DNA from: Desulfobacteraceae bacterium
GTDB lineage: Bacteria > Desulfobacterota > Desulfobacteria > Desulfobacterales > Desulfosalsimonadaceae
Assembly (NCBI GenBank): GCA_003599885.1
Contig: QZKW01000085.1
Location: 1 to 52,772 of the forward strand
DNA: 52,772 nt
Direction of reading: 5' to 3'
Below, piece after piece: positions 26,761-35,200 of the stretch. The stretch's first letter is position 1, and each line of letters begins with the position of its first letter. The translations under genes and the position numbers were made by a program. The notes beneath the pieces were generated by a model. The model searched no databases and was not told the DNA's origin. It worked only from the letters and a program-made list of their open reading frames with translations.

Positions 26761-28689
26761 CTATTTCCTGACCGGCGGGAATCTCCGGATCGTGGTGATG
26801 AGGTCTTCTATCGGTTCGCCTTTGCACAAATAGGCTGCCGCGCCAGCCTCGTGCATGGCCCGTCTCATTTCCGCCTGATCATGCATCGAAAGACCGATGA
26901 CGCACGTTTCAGGCATTTCATCCATAATGATGCGAGTCGCTTCAATGCCATTCATTTTCGGCATGGAAATATCCATCAGGACAATGTCCGGATGCAGCAT
27001 CCGCGTTTGTTGAACGGCTTGCTTGCCATCCTCCGCCACGCCGATCACCGTGATGTCATTCTCTTTATCCAGCAGTTCCATTAAACCATGGCGCAGCATC
27101 TCATGGTCATCCACCACCAGCACCCGGTATTTTATAAGTCCGGGATCGCTCGAAGGGCTTGGTTCGATGATATCGCCAGAAACATAAGCGTCCTGAAGGG
27201 GGGTAGATGGATTTAAGGGAACTGTGAAAGATATCCGGGTCCCTTGTTTTGATGCGCTTTCCACCTCGATCGTGCCGCCGATGTAGGCGATGCGTTCGCG
27301 CAGGCGAAACAAACCGAACTTTTCCGATATGTTCGGGGGAAAACCACAGCCCTGATCCCGAACCACAATCCTGAGCAAGTTTGCCGAAGGCTGATCCATC
27401 TCGACGGACGCCCGATTCACCCCGGCATGCTTGACAACATTGAAGAGCAGTTCGCGCACAGCACGGAAAATAAGGATATTAATAGGCTCAGATGTTTCAC
27501 AATCCTCCGGCCCCTTCACCTCGACCGTCAAGCCATGATTCTCGCGCATCCATCGGCACAACCAGCTTAAACCCATCATTAACCCGCCATCCCACAGGAT
27601 GGGCGGGCTCAAATCCATAACAATGTTTCGCGAAACGCCGATGGATTTTTCCAGCAGTTCAATGATTTCCAATCTCATCAGGGGAATGTCTGCATCGGAA
27701 GCAATGCGATGCGTTTTCATCTTTGCCGCTACCAGGAGCTGTTGAAGGTCATCGTGCAGAATGGTTGCCAGCCGTTTCCGTTCGCGTTCCTCAGCCTGGA
27801 TGACCTCCTCGGCAAGATCCCGCAGCCGCGCTGTCGTCTCCAGAAGAGAAATGTTCGACGACTGTATTTCCCGAGTGTACGCCTCAACGCGGGTTTCCAG
27901 TGTCGCAGTAAAGTTCTGCAGGGCCTCTTCCGTGCGTTTGCGCTCGGTGATATCCATTACCGCCGACTGGTATCCGACCCTCTTGCCGTTCTTATCTTTC
28001 AATATGGTCGCAATGCCATGGGCAATGAAGGCCGTTCCATCTTTTCTCTTTGCTGTATATTCCCCTTCCCACTTATCTGTTTTGTCGAGGGCCGTGACGA
28101 TGGCAATGGCCTCGGCCTGATTATTTAAAAAATGGTGAATCGGCTTGCCGATCACCTCCTCCTTGTCCGGATAGCCCCAAATATGGAGGAATGCGTCATT
28201 GGCTTCGATGATGATCCCTTCAATGTCGGCGATGCTGTTGGCGGCTATAGATACATCGAAAACGAGATTTTTAAGCCGCAGTTCTTCCTCCTGTTGTTTG
28301 CGTTCGGTGATATCGCGAAAAATGGACTGATACGTGCCGTCCGGCATCATTTTGGTCCTCATTTCAACAGACACTTCTGATCCGTCCGGACGGATGAGGG
28401 TTCGTTCACTGACTACGGTTTTGCCCTTTTGCAGCAAATCAAATCGAAAAGGACTTTTATCAAGACATTCCTTCGTAAACGGCAAAGCGCTGATGTGCCG
28501 TCCGAGCATATCTTCCTGCGCCACGCCGGTGATTGTACACAGATGCTTGTTGGCTTCGATGATCATGCCTTCATGAGAACCCAGCAGTATTCCATCTATG
28601 GCAAGATCAAGAAGCTCACGATAGTGCGTCTCACTCTTGCGAAGCGCATCCTCCGTGTGCCTTTCTTTGTCTGTTTTCTTAACTGTCAT
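26761..28689 (-). CDS. Hybrid PAS sensor histidine kinase, NarL type, with C-terminal receiver
   Basis: A 642-residue cytoplasmic protein: two PAS domains (about 20-135 and 140-260, each ending in DITERK), a coiled coil, and a HisKA_3-type dimerisation domain with phospho-acceptor H312 in ATILHDDLQQL. Then come an HATPase domain (ELLFNVVKHAG, DQGCGF, FGLFRLRERI) and a receiver domain with D573 in VLMDISMPKMNG. The receiver looks NarL-like but no DNA-binding HTH follows. No membrane segments are seen, so the signal is probably intracellular, maybe redox or gas via PAS. The start at 28689 follows the zinc-ribbon gene by 25 bases with a weak ribosome site; an upstream start overlapping that gene is possible. 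Confidence 0.8.
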   Translation of the reverse strand: MTVKKTDKERHTEDALRKSETHYRELLDLAIDGILLGSHEGMIIEANKHLCTITGVAQEDMLGRHISALPFTKECLDKSPFRFDLLQKGKTVVSERTLIRPDGSEVSVEMRTKMMPDGTYQSIFRDITERKQQEEELRLKNLVFDVSIAANSIADIEGIIIEANDAFLHIWGYPDKEEVIGKPIHHFLNNQAEAIAIVTALDKTDKWEGEYTAKRKDGTAFIAHGIATILKDKNGKRVGYQSAVMDITERKRTEEALQNFTATLETRVEAYTREIQSSNISLLETTARLRDLAEEVIQAEERERKRLATILHDDLQQLLVAAKMKTHRIASDADIPLMRLEIIELLEKSIGVSRNIVMDLSPPILWDGGLMMGLSWLCRWMRENHGLTVEVKGPEDCETSEPINILIFRAVRELLFNVVKHAGVNRASVEMDQPSANLLRIVVRDQGCGFPPNISEKFGLFRLRERIAYIGGTIEVESASKQGTRISFTVPLNPSTPLQDAYVSGDIIEPSPSSDPGLIKYRVLVVDDHEMLRHGLMELLDKENDITVIGVAEDGKQAVQQTRMLHPDIVLMDISMPKMNGIEATRIIMDEMPETCVIGLSMHDQAEMRRAMHEAGAAAYLCKGEPIEDLITTIRRFPPVRK

Positions 28690-28714
28690 GACGCCCGTCT
28701 TATGAGGATGGCTT

Positions 28715-28921
28715 TTATATTTTACCCCGTCTCCCATCATCGCAGGGCGTGTCATTGTTTTCCAGTCTCGCATATTCCGGATCACTCGGTTTTTCACAAA
28801 AGTCCAGATTATCGTCCTTTACCATTGGGCTTTCGCAGCATTCCGGCATGTTCATTTCACCATCTACGATTTCAACCGTTTGGCCGCATGCTTCACAGCG
28901 GTAAGTAATCTTTTTTTTCAT
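28715..28921 (-). CDS. Small zinc-ribbon / desulforedoxin-like protein
   Basis: A 68-residue protein starting with MKKKITYRCEACGQTVEI, then PECCESPM. CxxC and a later CC pair form a likely four-Cys metal site as in small zinc ribbons and desulforedoxin/neelaredoxin N-domains. The C-terminal third is polar and probably unstructured. AAGGAG lies upstream of the ATG. It is the first gene ahead of the hybrid kinase on the same strand and may be cotranscribed; a redox or metal sensing link is only inferred. Confidence 0.6.
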   Translation of the reverse strand: MKKKITYRCEACGQTVEIVDGEMNMPECCESPMVKDDNLDFCEKPSDPEYARLENNDTPCDDGRRGKI

Positions 28922-29066
28922 TTTATCCGTCTCCTTTTCGGGAAAGTTCTTCGAAAGTGTTGCTCGACCCCTCCGAAATCCAATTTTAAACTTCTACACC
29001 AATATATATACTCCGGACCGGAAAACAACAACCTAAACACTGTATTTTCATCGGGAGGGTGCGCAC

Positions 29067-29313
29067 ATGGATCAGGTTATCAAGACGTTGCTGAAATTCT
29101 GCGGAAAAGATATGGAACAAGCGAGAATCTTACATTGTGAAGGGGCTTATTGAAACAATGGAAATCCTTGAGAAAAAACATTTTAAATATTTTGAACGCA
29201 TCTTAAAAGAACCGGAGCATGTTTGCGATGATGCGCCTGAAAAAATATTGTCTCAATACGATATCATCAACGGAAACATTGGTGAATCCATGGAAAATAT
29301 GCGTCTGGGCTGA
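29067..29313 (+). pseudogene. Small gene with apparent frameshift
   Basis: A good GGAGG lies seven bases before an ATG at 29067, but that frame stops after 28 codons. A second frame (codons starting at about 29125) continues with KGLIETMEILEKKHFKYF and ILSQYDIINGNIGES to a stop at 29313. Joined by removing one base near 29120, they give one helical protein of about 82 residues. I do not recognise the family. The rest of the gap, 28922-29066 and 29314-29510, shows nothing else I can support. Confidence 0.4.
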
Positions 29314-29510
29314 GCAATCCTTTCTGATAGAAACTGTAAGCTGTCCGGCTGGTTTTATTTTGATAATACGCCCCGTCGCGCCAGCATTAAATACAATGGT
29401 TTCATCCAGCCATAACACTTTGCCGAAAAATATCGGCACCGCAGTGAAATTATTTTAAACTGCCAAAACGTCGAACCTGAATCACCATTCCGATTCTATG
29501 CTTACATGCT

Positions 29511-29828
29511 CTACAACCTCGGCAGCAATAGTTCCCCCCGGTCAATGGTTTTAAAATATCCGGTGTATTCATAGCCTTTGGTGAGAACAATGGCATCTTC
29601 CGGGCATATGGCCATACAGTCACCGCATCCCATGCACTCATTGACGCCCGGGGGTCTCATTTGGGGATGTTTGTTTTCCAGAAAAAGAACATCGGCCGGG
29701 CAGGCTTTCGCACAGAACCCGCAGCCGGTGCATGTATCGTAATTAACTTTCACTCTGCCATTATTAATCTGGGCAGGATCATCATATATCGGTATCCGGC
29801 GCTTTTCAGAAAATGTTAAATTTCCCAT
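29511..29828 (-). CDS. Ferredoxin with two [4Fe-4S] clusters
   Basis: A 105-residue ferredoxin-domain protein with CTGCGFCAKACP and CMGCGDCMAICP, binding two [4Fe-4S] clusters. An N-terminal extension of about 30 residues and a C-terminal tail surround the domain. GGAGG lies six bases upstream of the ATG. It follows a nitroreductase gene by 23 bases and is the last gene of the long minus-strand cluster. It probably passes electrons to or from that flavoenzyme. Confidence 0.85.
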   Translation of the reverse strand: MGNLTFSEKRRIPIYDDPAQINNGRVKVNYDTCTGCGFCAKACPADVLFLENKHPQMRPPGVNECMGCGDCMAICPEDAIVLTKGYEYTGYFKTIDRGELLLPRL

Positions 29829-29851
29829 AAAATTCCTCCTTGCTTCCAGGT

Positions 29852-30568
29852 TTAATAAATTGTTTTTTTGGAATCATTTTCATACCAGTCCACTGCATGG
29901 GTCGCCCGCTTCACCATGCCGTCCGGTTCCCCCACCGGCCATCCGATGGCAATACTGGAAGCGAATTTATACGGATAGGAAATTCCAAAGAATTGTTTCC
30001 ATTTTAAAACATACTGGAACGCCAGTTTCACAAAACCTACCCAGCAGGTGCCCAGCCCCATGCTGTGAGCGGCCAGGACCATGTTTTGTCCGGCGATTCC
30101 GCAATCCAGATCAGGGTTGGAGACGCCCCTGACATCTTTAAAAATCAGGATCACCGTGGGCGCGCCGTGAAACAGGCCAAGTTTGCCATCCGCGATCAAT
30201 GTGCAAGCGCCAAACGGGACAGGATGGAGATCTTTGGGTTTCACTTTGATATTGAATTTTGCAATGGGAAGCAGCCATCTTCTGCCGGGTCTCCGGTAAT
30301 CAATCAACGATTTAAACAGTTTGCAGATCTTAACCGTTGTATCGGTCAGGCCTTTGATAATTTCAGGTTCACGGATAACAATAAACTTCCAGGGTTGGCT
30401 GTTTCCGGCGGATGGCGCAAAACGGCCGGCTTCTAAAATACGGTTAATCATAAATTCCGGAACCTGTTCTTTTGTGTACATACGGACACTGCGGCGTTTC
30501 AGAATGGTCTCCTCGGTTGGGGTCCATTCTGTTTTTAAGCTTTCAGCGAGCTGTTCTTGCTTGCCCAT
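29852..30568 (-). CDS. Nitroreductase-family flavoprotein
   Basis: A 238-residue FMN-binding nitroreductase-family enzyme: RRSVRMYTKEQVP, the typical AGRFAPSAGNSQPWKFIV, DCGIAGQNMVLAAHSMGLGTCWVG and the C-terminal IGWPVGEP. The physiological substrate cannot be told; members reduce nitro groups, enones or flavins. GGAGGG precedes the ATG. It pairs with the ferredoxin encoded directly downstream, so electrons likely come from ferredoxin rather than NAD(P)H (inference). Confidence 0.85.
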   Translation of the reverse strand: MGKQEQLAESLKTEWTPTEETILKRRSVRMYTKEQVPEFMINRILEAGRFAPSAGNSQPWKFIVIREPEIIKGLTDTTVKICKLFKSLIDYRRPGRRWLLPIAKFNIKVKPKDLHPVPFGACTLIADGKLGLFHGAPTVILIFKDVRGVSNPDLDCGIAGQNMVLAAHSMGLGTCWVGFVKLAFQYVLKWKQFFGISYPYKFASSIAIGWPVGEPDGMVKRATHAVDWYENDSKKTIY

Positions 30569-30625
30569 GGTATCCCTCCATTTCGTTTCGGGGTTAAATT
30601 AACGGTATTTCAAACACTTTTTTTC

Positions 30626-30736
30626 TTATCCATCAGTTTTCTGAACAATGTCGGTTTCAAGCTCCAGTCGCTTAATCAGTGATTTGGCAATATTCTGGTA
30701 TTCACTAATTGAATATTTCTGTTTCCGAAAAAACAT
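30626..30736 (-). CDS. Possible 36-residue small protein
   Basis: An ATG at 30736 opens 36 codons (KYSISEYQNIAKSLIKRL and a polar end) to TAA at 30626. The composition looks like one amphipathic helix. The ribosome site is weak (AGAAG). It lies in the same direction between the Fe-S protein and the nitroreductase gene. It could be a real small protein or the tail of a decayed gene. Confidence 0.35.
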   Translation of the reverse strand: MFFRKQKYSISEYQNIAKSLIKRLELETDIVQKTDG

Positions 30737-30784
30737 ACGTTCTTCTTTTCTAATTGTTACATGTTGAGATTAACGGAACATTTT

Positions 30785-31897
30785 TTATCCACTGCCTTCC
30801 CTATTTTCCATGGCAACAGCTTTGACGAGTTCCCGGGTGGTTCCAAAAGGCGTTGTCCGTTCATACCTTTGAAGCTTGAGTGCCTCCTGGGGGCATGCCA
30901 GCGCACAAATTCCGCAGCCAATGCATTTTTCGGATTCAACCACAGCTTGATTGGTTTCCTCATCCAGACTTAAAGCACCAAAAAAACAACGCTCAACGCA
31001 GGTTCCGCAGCCGACGCAGTCGTCATTTGCGAGGGGCACAAAATTGGATTCCAGGACGGAATCAGGGTTGTCCCAACGGGTTCTACCCCTTATCTGAGAA
31101 CAACAGCATTCACAGCACAGACAAATAACCGTACCATCCTTGATGCTGTTGTCGGTCATTCCGACCAGGCCGAGAGTCTGCATTTCATCAAAGTATGACA
31201 CGGCCTGCTGCCTTGTAACTCTCTTTCCAAGCTTCAGCATTTCAAAATGCAGGGCCAATGGCCCCATCATGATGCACGTTCCGATGGGGAACCGACTTTT
31301 ACACTCGCGGCTACCGATTTTTTCAGTGCGTGTCCGGCAGGGGCAAGGTACGAGTGCCATTTCATCAGGTGCATGATTTATTATGAAATCATGTGCTTCT
31401 TCCGCGGTCAATTTTTGCTGGTCTGCTGAGATAGCTTTATCCACTGGGATGACCCGCATGAGTGGGGTGCCTTTGAAAGAGGACTCGTAATTTTTATAGA
31501 ATCCTCCGTTGATGAAAAACTCGCGATAAAGTTGTGCCGCTTCAATATCCTCAGATTTTACATCCGAATAGAACTGATGGATATTCAGCAGCAATTGGAG
31601 GCCTGGAAGGCTGTAAGAATTTCCCATACCGATAATGCCGTTTCTCTGATGGAGACCGGACAATATGCGTTCAACAGAACGAATATCTTTCCCTGCTATA
31701 TCGGAAACTTCCTGTATGGAAATGAATTTATTGGGACGGGGGAAATGTTGCAGGAGTTCGGCTTCCTGGGGCGAGTACACCAGTTTGAGATATTTGATAA
31801 ATGACGGATGGAAGGCAGTCCTGTCTTCTGATTTGGGCGCCATGATCGGATTTTCGTCAATTTTCTCGGCAATGTGCATATATATGGAATTGTCCAT
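30785..31897 (-). CDS. Winged-helix-like protein with C-terminal 2x[4Fe-4S] ferredoxin domain
   Basis: A 370-residue protein. Residues 30-100 look like a small helical/winged-helix region (SIQEVSDIAGKDIRSVERIL). The middle has several Cys-rich stretches (VPCPCRTRTEK, CLCCECCCSQIRG) and the C-terminus has CVGCGTCVERCF and CIGCGICALACP. Similar proteins are common in sulfate reducers as uncharacterised 4Fe-4S proteins. AAGGAG lies seven bases before the ATG at 31897. It follows the ferredoxin-nitroreductase by 11 bases, so they are surely cotranscribed. A role in low-potential electron transfer is likely. Confidence 0.75.
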   Translation of the reverse strand: MDNSIYMHIAEKIDENPIMAPKSEDRTAFHPSFIKYLKLVYSPQEAELLQHFPRPNKFISIQEVSDIAGKDIRSVERILSGLHQRNGIIGMGNSYSLPGLQLLLNIHQFYSDVKSEDIEAAQLYREFFINGGFYKNYESSFKGTPLMRVIPVDKAISADQQKLTAEEAHDFIINHAPDEMALVPCPCRTRTEKIGSRECKSRFPIGTCIMMGPLALHFEMLKLGKRVTRQQAVSYFDEMQTLGLVGMTDNSIKDGTVICLCCECCCSQIRGRTRWDNPDSVLESNFVPLANDDCVGCGTCVERCFFGALSLDEETNQAVVESEKCIGCGICALACPQEALKLQRYERTTPFGTTRELVKAVAMENREGSG

Positions 31898-31908
31898 ATA
31901 GTTTCTCC

Positions 31909-32736
31909 TTATGGTCGCCATTGAATTATAGGTTGTTTCCGCACAGGTAATCTTTGGAATTCAAATTTGGGATACCCGGTCATCATGGCCCCATGAAGCT
32001 GATGCCCCTTGGGTAGTTCAAGATACTGCTGAAGCGGTTCCCAGAGTTTTGCCGCCATCATGAAAAGGCCCGCCCAGCAGCATCCCAGCCCCAGGCTGAG
32101 GGCCGCCAGGTCAAAATAAGCCAGGGCTATGGCGGCGTCCGTCGGCTCGGTGCCGGTCTGAATCCGGCTGTGGACAATAATAAGGCAGGGGGCATGATGC
32201 AGAACAAGGTCTTTTTCCTGGTCCCAGGCCTGGGTGACTTCTTTCAGCACGGGGGCGTGAGGCGCATTTGGCATTTCACGGAGCATGTGGCGCATCCAGT
32301 CGGTTGCCATGCCCGCCAACCGGTTGATATCATCCCGTTTGGTAAAAACCTGCCAATTGACGGATTGAAGATTATGACCGGAAGGCGCATAACTTGCCAT
32401 TCTGATTGCTCTGTCAATGGTTGCGTGATCCGGCATTTTGTTTTTAAATCGACGGGTTGAGCGCCTATATTTCACCATGTGTTCAAATTGATCGGGTGGG
32501 GGTATCTGTTTTTTATCCGCCATCGTACATTGGGAAGCATCCATACTGGAATGGCTTAAAGCGCCGGTCGGACAAATGGCCACGCAATGACCACAGTTGA
32601 TGCACCATTTGGAAAATTCCGGCTTGGGCTCCGGCGGGATTCCGCCTTTGGGGGGTGTGATGATCTGCATGGGACAAATGGTGGCGCAGAGTCCGTCTTT
32701 GATGCATGCGGATTCATTAATTTTTAGAGTAGGCAT
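31909..32736 (-). CDS. Ferredoxin-nitroreductase fusion protein
   Basis: A 275-residue fusion. Residues 1-60 hold two [4Fe-4S] motifs (CIKDGLCATICP and CINCGHCVAICP) and residues 85-275 a nitroreductase domain (YRRSTRRFKNK, ASYAPSGHNLQSVNW, DLAALSLGLGCCWAG). In this known family the ferredoxin domain feeds the FMN site within one chain. It is the second nitroreductase of this cluster. The TPR gene lies upstream and the Fe-S protein gene directly downstream. Confidence 0.87.
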   Translation of the reverse strand: MPTLKINESACIKDGLCATICPMQIITPPKGGIPPEPKPEFSKWCINCGHCVAICPTGALSHSSMDASQCTMADKKQIPPPDQFEHMVKYRRSTRRFKNKMPDHATIDRAIRMASYAPSGHNLQSVNWQVFTKRDDINRLAGMATDWMRHMLREMPNAPHAPVLKEVTQAWDQEKDLVLHHAPCLIIVHSRIQTGTEPTDAAIALAYFDLAALSLGLGCCWAGLFMMAAKLWEPLQQYLELPKGHQLHGAMMTGYPKFEFQRLPVRKQPIIQWRP

Positions 32737-32777
32737 TGGATATTTCCCTGTTCAGGCATTTCAAAAGTGAACCGCAT

Positions 32778-33529
32778 CTATAAATCCTTCAAAACGTCAT
32801 TGGCTCTTTTCTGCCAGTATTTATCATTGGTCATTTTAAGCGCTTCTTCCAATAAGGCTTTGGCTTCTGCTTTGGGTTCGTCCCCCCACTTTTCCGCCAA
32901 AATCTCCGCCATATAAATTCGTGCTTCGACATTGACCGGGTCTTTGTAAAATTCGGTTTTTTGAAATTCCCGGTAAAGTTCCATGGCTTTATCCTTGTCC
33001 ATAAAAGGCCATGGCACCAGCTGCCAGTACTTGCCTAAACTATATATCGGTGCTCCTTTTTCAAATGTCTTGTCGAGCTGATAGGCTTTTTCAAGGTTCT
33101 CCTGGGTTTTGTCCTTCAATCCTTCTTTAAGTGCCGTTAAAATGCTGACCGCATCTGTGTAAATGCCCACATTTCGCCCATAATATAAATAGGCGTTTGG
33201 TTTATCGGGTTCAAGGGCTATGGCTTTTTCCGCAAATGCCATGCCTTTTTTGCCCAGCACCCTGCATGTATCCTTCCAATCCGGGAGATCCAGTTTTTCT
33301 GTTTCAAAACCGTATTTCCATATGGATTTAGAGGCTTTCCAGTTGTATTCATAGTTGGCTGGCTCCTTATCAGCAGGGCCGACATAGATGTCCATGGCCT
33401 GCTTGTAGTTTTCCAACCCACCGGCGCTCATCAGTTCATCGGCTTTTGATGGATTTTCCAGAGCGTAGGCTGAGCAACACTAACGAGAAGCAGTAAAATG
33501 AGAATGAGATTCTTTACGGTTGCTTTCAT
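32778..33529 (-). pseudogene. Exported TPR-like protein, frameshifted in the signal peptide
   Basis: A strong AAGGA lies before the ATG at 33529, and the first 19 codons give a perfect signal peptide (NLILILLLLVSVA). That frame then runs into TGA. One base further, near 33473, the other frame continues with SAYALENPSKADELM and about 217 further residues. These contain TPR-like helices (GMAFAEKAIALEPDKPNAYL, NLEKAYQLDKTF, AEAKALLEEALKM) and end in NDVLKDL. Adding one base would restore a 250-residue periplasmic protein resembling the TRAP-associated TatT-like group. This is either a recent mutation or a sequencing error. An internal start near 33431 would lack the signal peptide. Confidence 0.65.
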
Positions 33530-33658
33530 GAGACTTCCTTTTATTAGAATTTGTATAAAACATCCCCTGCATTGTTGTTCTGGTGTAATTTGTTCTAAAA
33601 TTAAAGTCCTTGTTTGTCCTGTGTATATGAAAGAGGTTTTAAAATAGCTTCTTCCGTT

Positions 33659-34045
33659 TTACTTTGGAGTGCGCAATAAAACCTTTATAAATAGAATTGT
33701 GAATATCAAATCAACGCAACCGGCCATAAAAAGAAGTAAGGTTATTTCGCCTTTAACCAGATAAGCAAAAAAAAGCAGGAACACGGCTGTCTTCCCGATG
33801 ATACCCATTTTGATAATATTTCTATTCCGCCATACGTCATGGCTTATCCAGAAATATCCGATCCCGAAAATAAATACCGCTGCAAGAAAGCCATAATACC
33901 ACAACATTGTCTCAGGAATTTTATGGAAGTATGACAGAAGTTCTTTATTCACAACCGACAAGCCAAAAAAGAGCATTGCCGCGCTCCAGTTCCATAAAGC
34001 ACCAATAAAAAAGAGCCTTTTTTCATATACGCCTGTTGCAGCCAT
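33659..34045 (-). CDS. Four-helix membrane protein of unknown function
   Basis: A 128-residue protein with four hydrophobic segments (about 10-27, 45-66, 82-98, 102-122), starting MAATGVYEKRLFFIGALWNW. AAGGAG precedes the ATG by six bases. No family is recognised with certainty. It lies between etfA and the TPR gene on the same strand. The 173-base gap 34046-34218 upstream holds only a short relic resembling the TPR gene's C-terminus. Confidence 0.65.
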   Translation of the reverse strand: MAATGVYEKRLFFIGALWNWSAAMLFFGLSVVNKELLSYFHKIPETMLWYYGFLAAVFIFGIGYFWISHDVWRNRNIIKMGIIGKTAVFLLFFAYLVKGEITLLLFMAGCVDLIFTILFIKVLLRTPK

Positions 34046-34218
34046 AGAAATCTCCTTTGGTTTTAAATTTATAAATCCTTCAAAATATCAGTGGCCTTTA
34101 ATGCCATTAATTTTAGCCCTATAATTCTCAAGCAATTTTACCAACAGCAGGATTAACGAAACCTATCGGGCAGACTGCTTATCCTGGAGCCTAAACATTA
34201 TCCAGGCATCTACTATCT

Positions 34219-35178
34219 TTAGGTGAGTTCTTTTTTTATGGCCTCGGTCAGTTCCGGAATCACTTTGAAAAGATCGCCCACCAGCCCGTAATCCGCCACC
34301 TGGAAAATCGGGGCTTCCGCGTCCTTATTGATAGCTACGATCACTTTGCTGTCCTTCATCCCCGCTAGGTGCTGAATTGCTCCCGAGATCCCAACGGCGA
34401 TATACAAATCCGGGGCAACGGTTTTCCCTGTCTGACCCACCTGGAGATCATTGGATATCCATCCCGAATCAACGGCTGCCCGGCTGGCCCCCACCGCACC
34501 CCCGAACAGGTCGGCCAGGGATTCAATCAATGCAAAATTCTCTTGGGATTTCATCCCTCTTCCGCCTGAGACAACCACCGCCGCTTCCGTGGGATCCGGC
34601 CGATCGCTTTTGCTGGCACACATTTCGATAAATCTTGTTTTTGTTTTCGGGACCGGAATCTGAACCAAATGGATCGGCGTTTTTCCTCCGACCGGTTCCA
34701 TCATTGGAAAAGCGGTACCTTGGATGGTTGCCACCTTGACCGGGGTATTGATTTCAAAGGTTGCCAACACATTGCCGGCCCACATGGCCCGGATAAAACA
34801 GGTGCCGTCAAAATCGACGATATCCGATGCCATTCCAGCATTTAATTTTCCCGCGACCCTTGGCATCAGATCCCGGCCCGTGGTGCCCGAATTCATGCCG
34901 ACAATCACCGCGCCGCAGCTTTTGGCCACTTCAGCCGTCACATGACCCCATGATTCCGCCGTATAATTCTGATAGGCCGGATCTTCCACCAAATGGATGG
35001 CATCCGCGCCATAGGGCTGCATTTCTTCAGCAATGGCTTGAACCCCATTTCCAATGACAAGCAGGTGCAGATCCGAGTTTAATTTTCCGGCGGCCTGCCG
35101 GGCGAACGTCAAGGCGTTTAACGTCGCTTTTTTGGGTTTGCCGCCTACGTATTCCGCAACGATCAGTATGCTGGACAT
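34219..35178 (-). CDS. etfA: Electron transfer flavoprotein alpha subunit
   Basis: A 319-residue EtfA. The C-terminal FAD domain has the signature VGISGAIQHLAGMKDSKVI, NKDAEAPIFQVADYG and LFKVIPEL. The N-terminal domain pairs with EtfB. It accepts electrons from acyl-CoA dehydrogenase and passes them on. Start with AAGGAG upstream; 22 bases separate it from etfB. It has no added ferredoxin domain. The neighbouring membrane Fe-S oxidoreductase is the likely acceptor. Confidence 0.95.
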   Translation of the reverse strand: MSSILIVAEYVGGKPKKATLNALTFARQAAGKLNSDLHLLVIGNGVQAIAEEMQPYGADAIHLVEDPAYQNYTAESWGHVTAEVAKSCGAVIVGMNSGTTGRDLMPRVAGKLNAGMASDIVDFDGTCFIRAMWAGNVLATFEINTPVKVATIQGTAFPMMEPVGGKTPIHLVQIPVPKTKTRFIEMCASKSDRPDPTEAAVVVSGGRGMKSQENFALIESLADLFGGAVGASRAAVDSGWISNDLQVGQTGKTVAPDLYIAVGISGAIQHLAGMKDSKVIVAINKDAEAPIFQVADYGLVGDLFKVIPELTEAIKKELT

Positions 35179-35200
35179 GGATTTCTCCTTATATAATGAT

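Noticed and set aside
29311-29313. Possible selenocysteine readthrough of the TGA after NMRLG
   Set aside because: The frame stays open for only 33 more codons, there is no Cys-type motif at the position and no SECIS-like hairpin was seen.
29203-29439. 78-codon minus-strand frame
   Set aside because: It lies opposite the frameshifted small gene, which has the better start signal; no family recognised.
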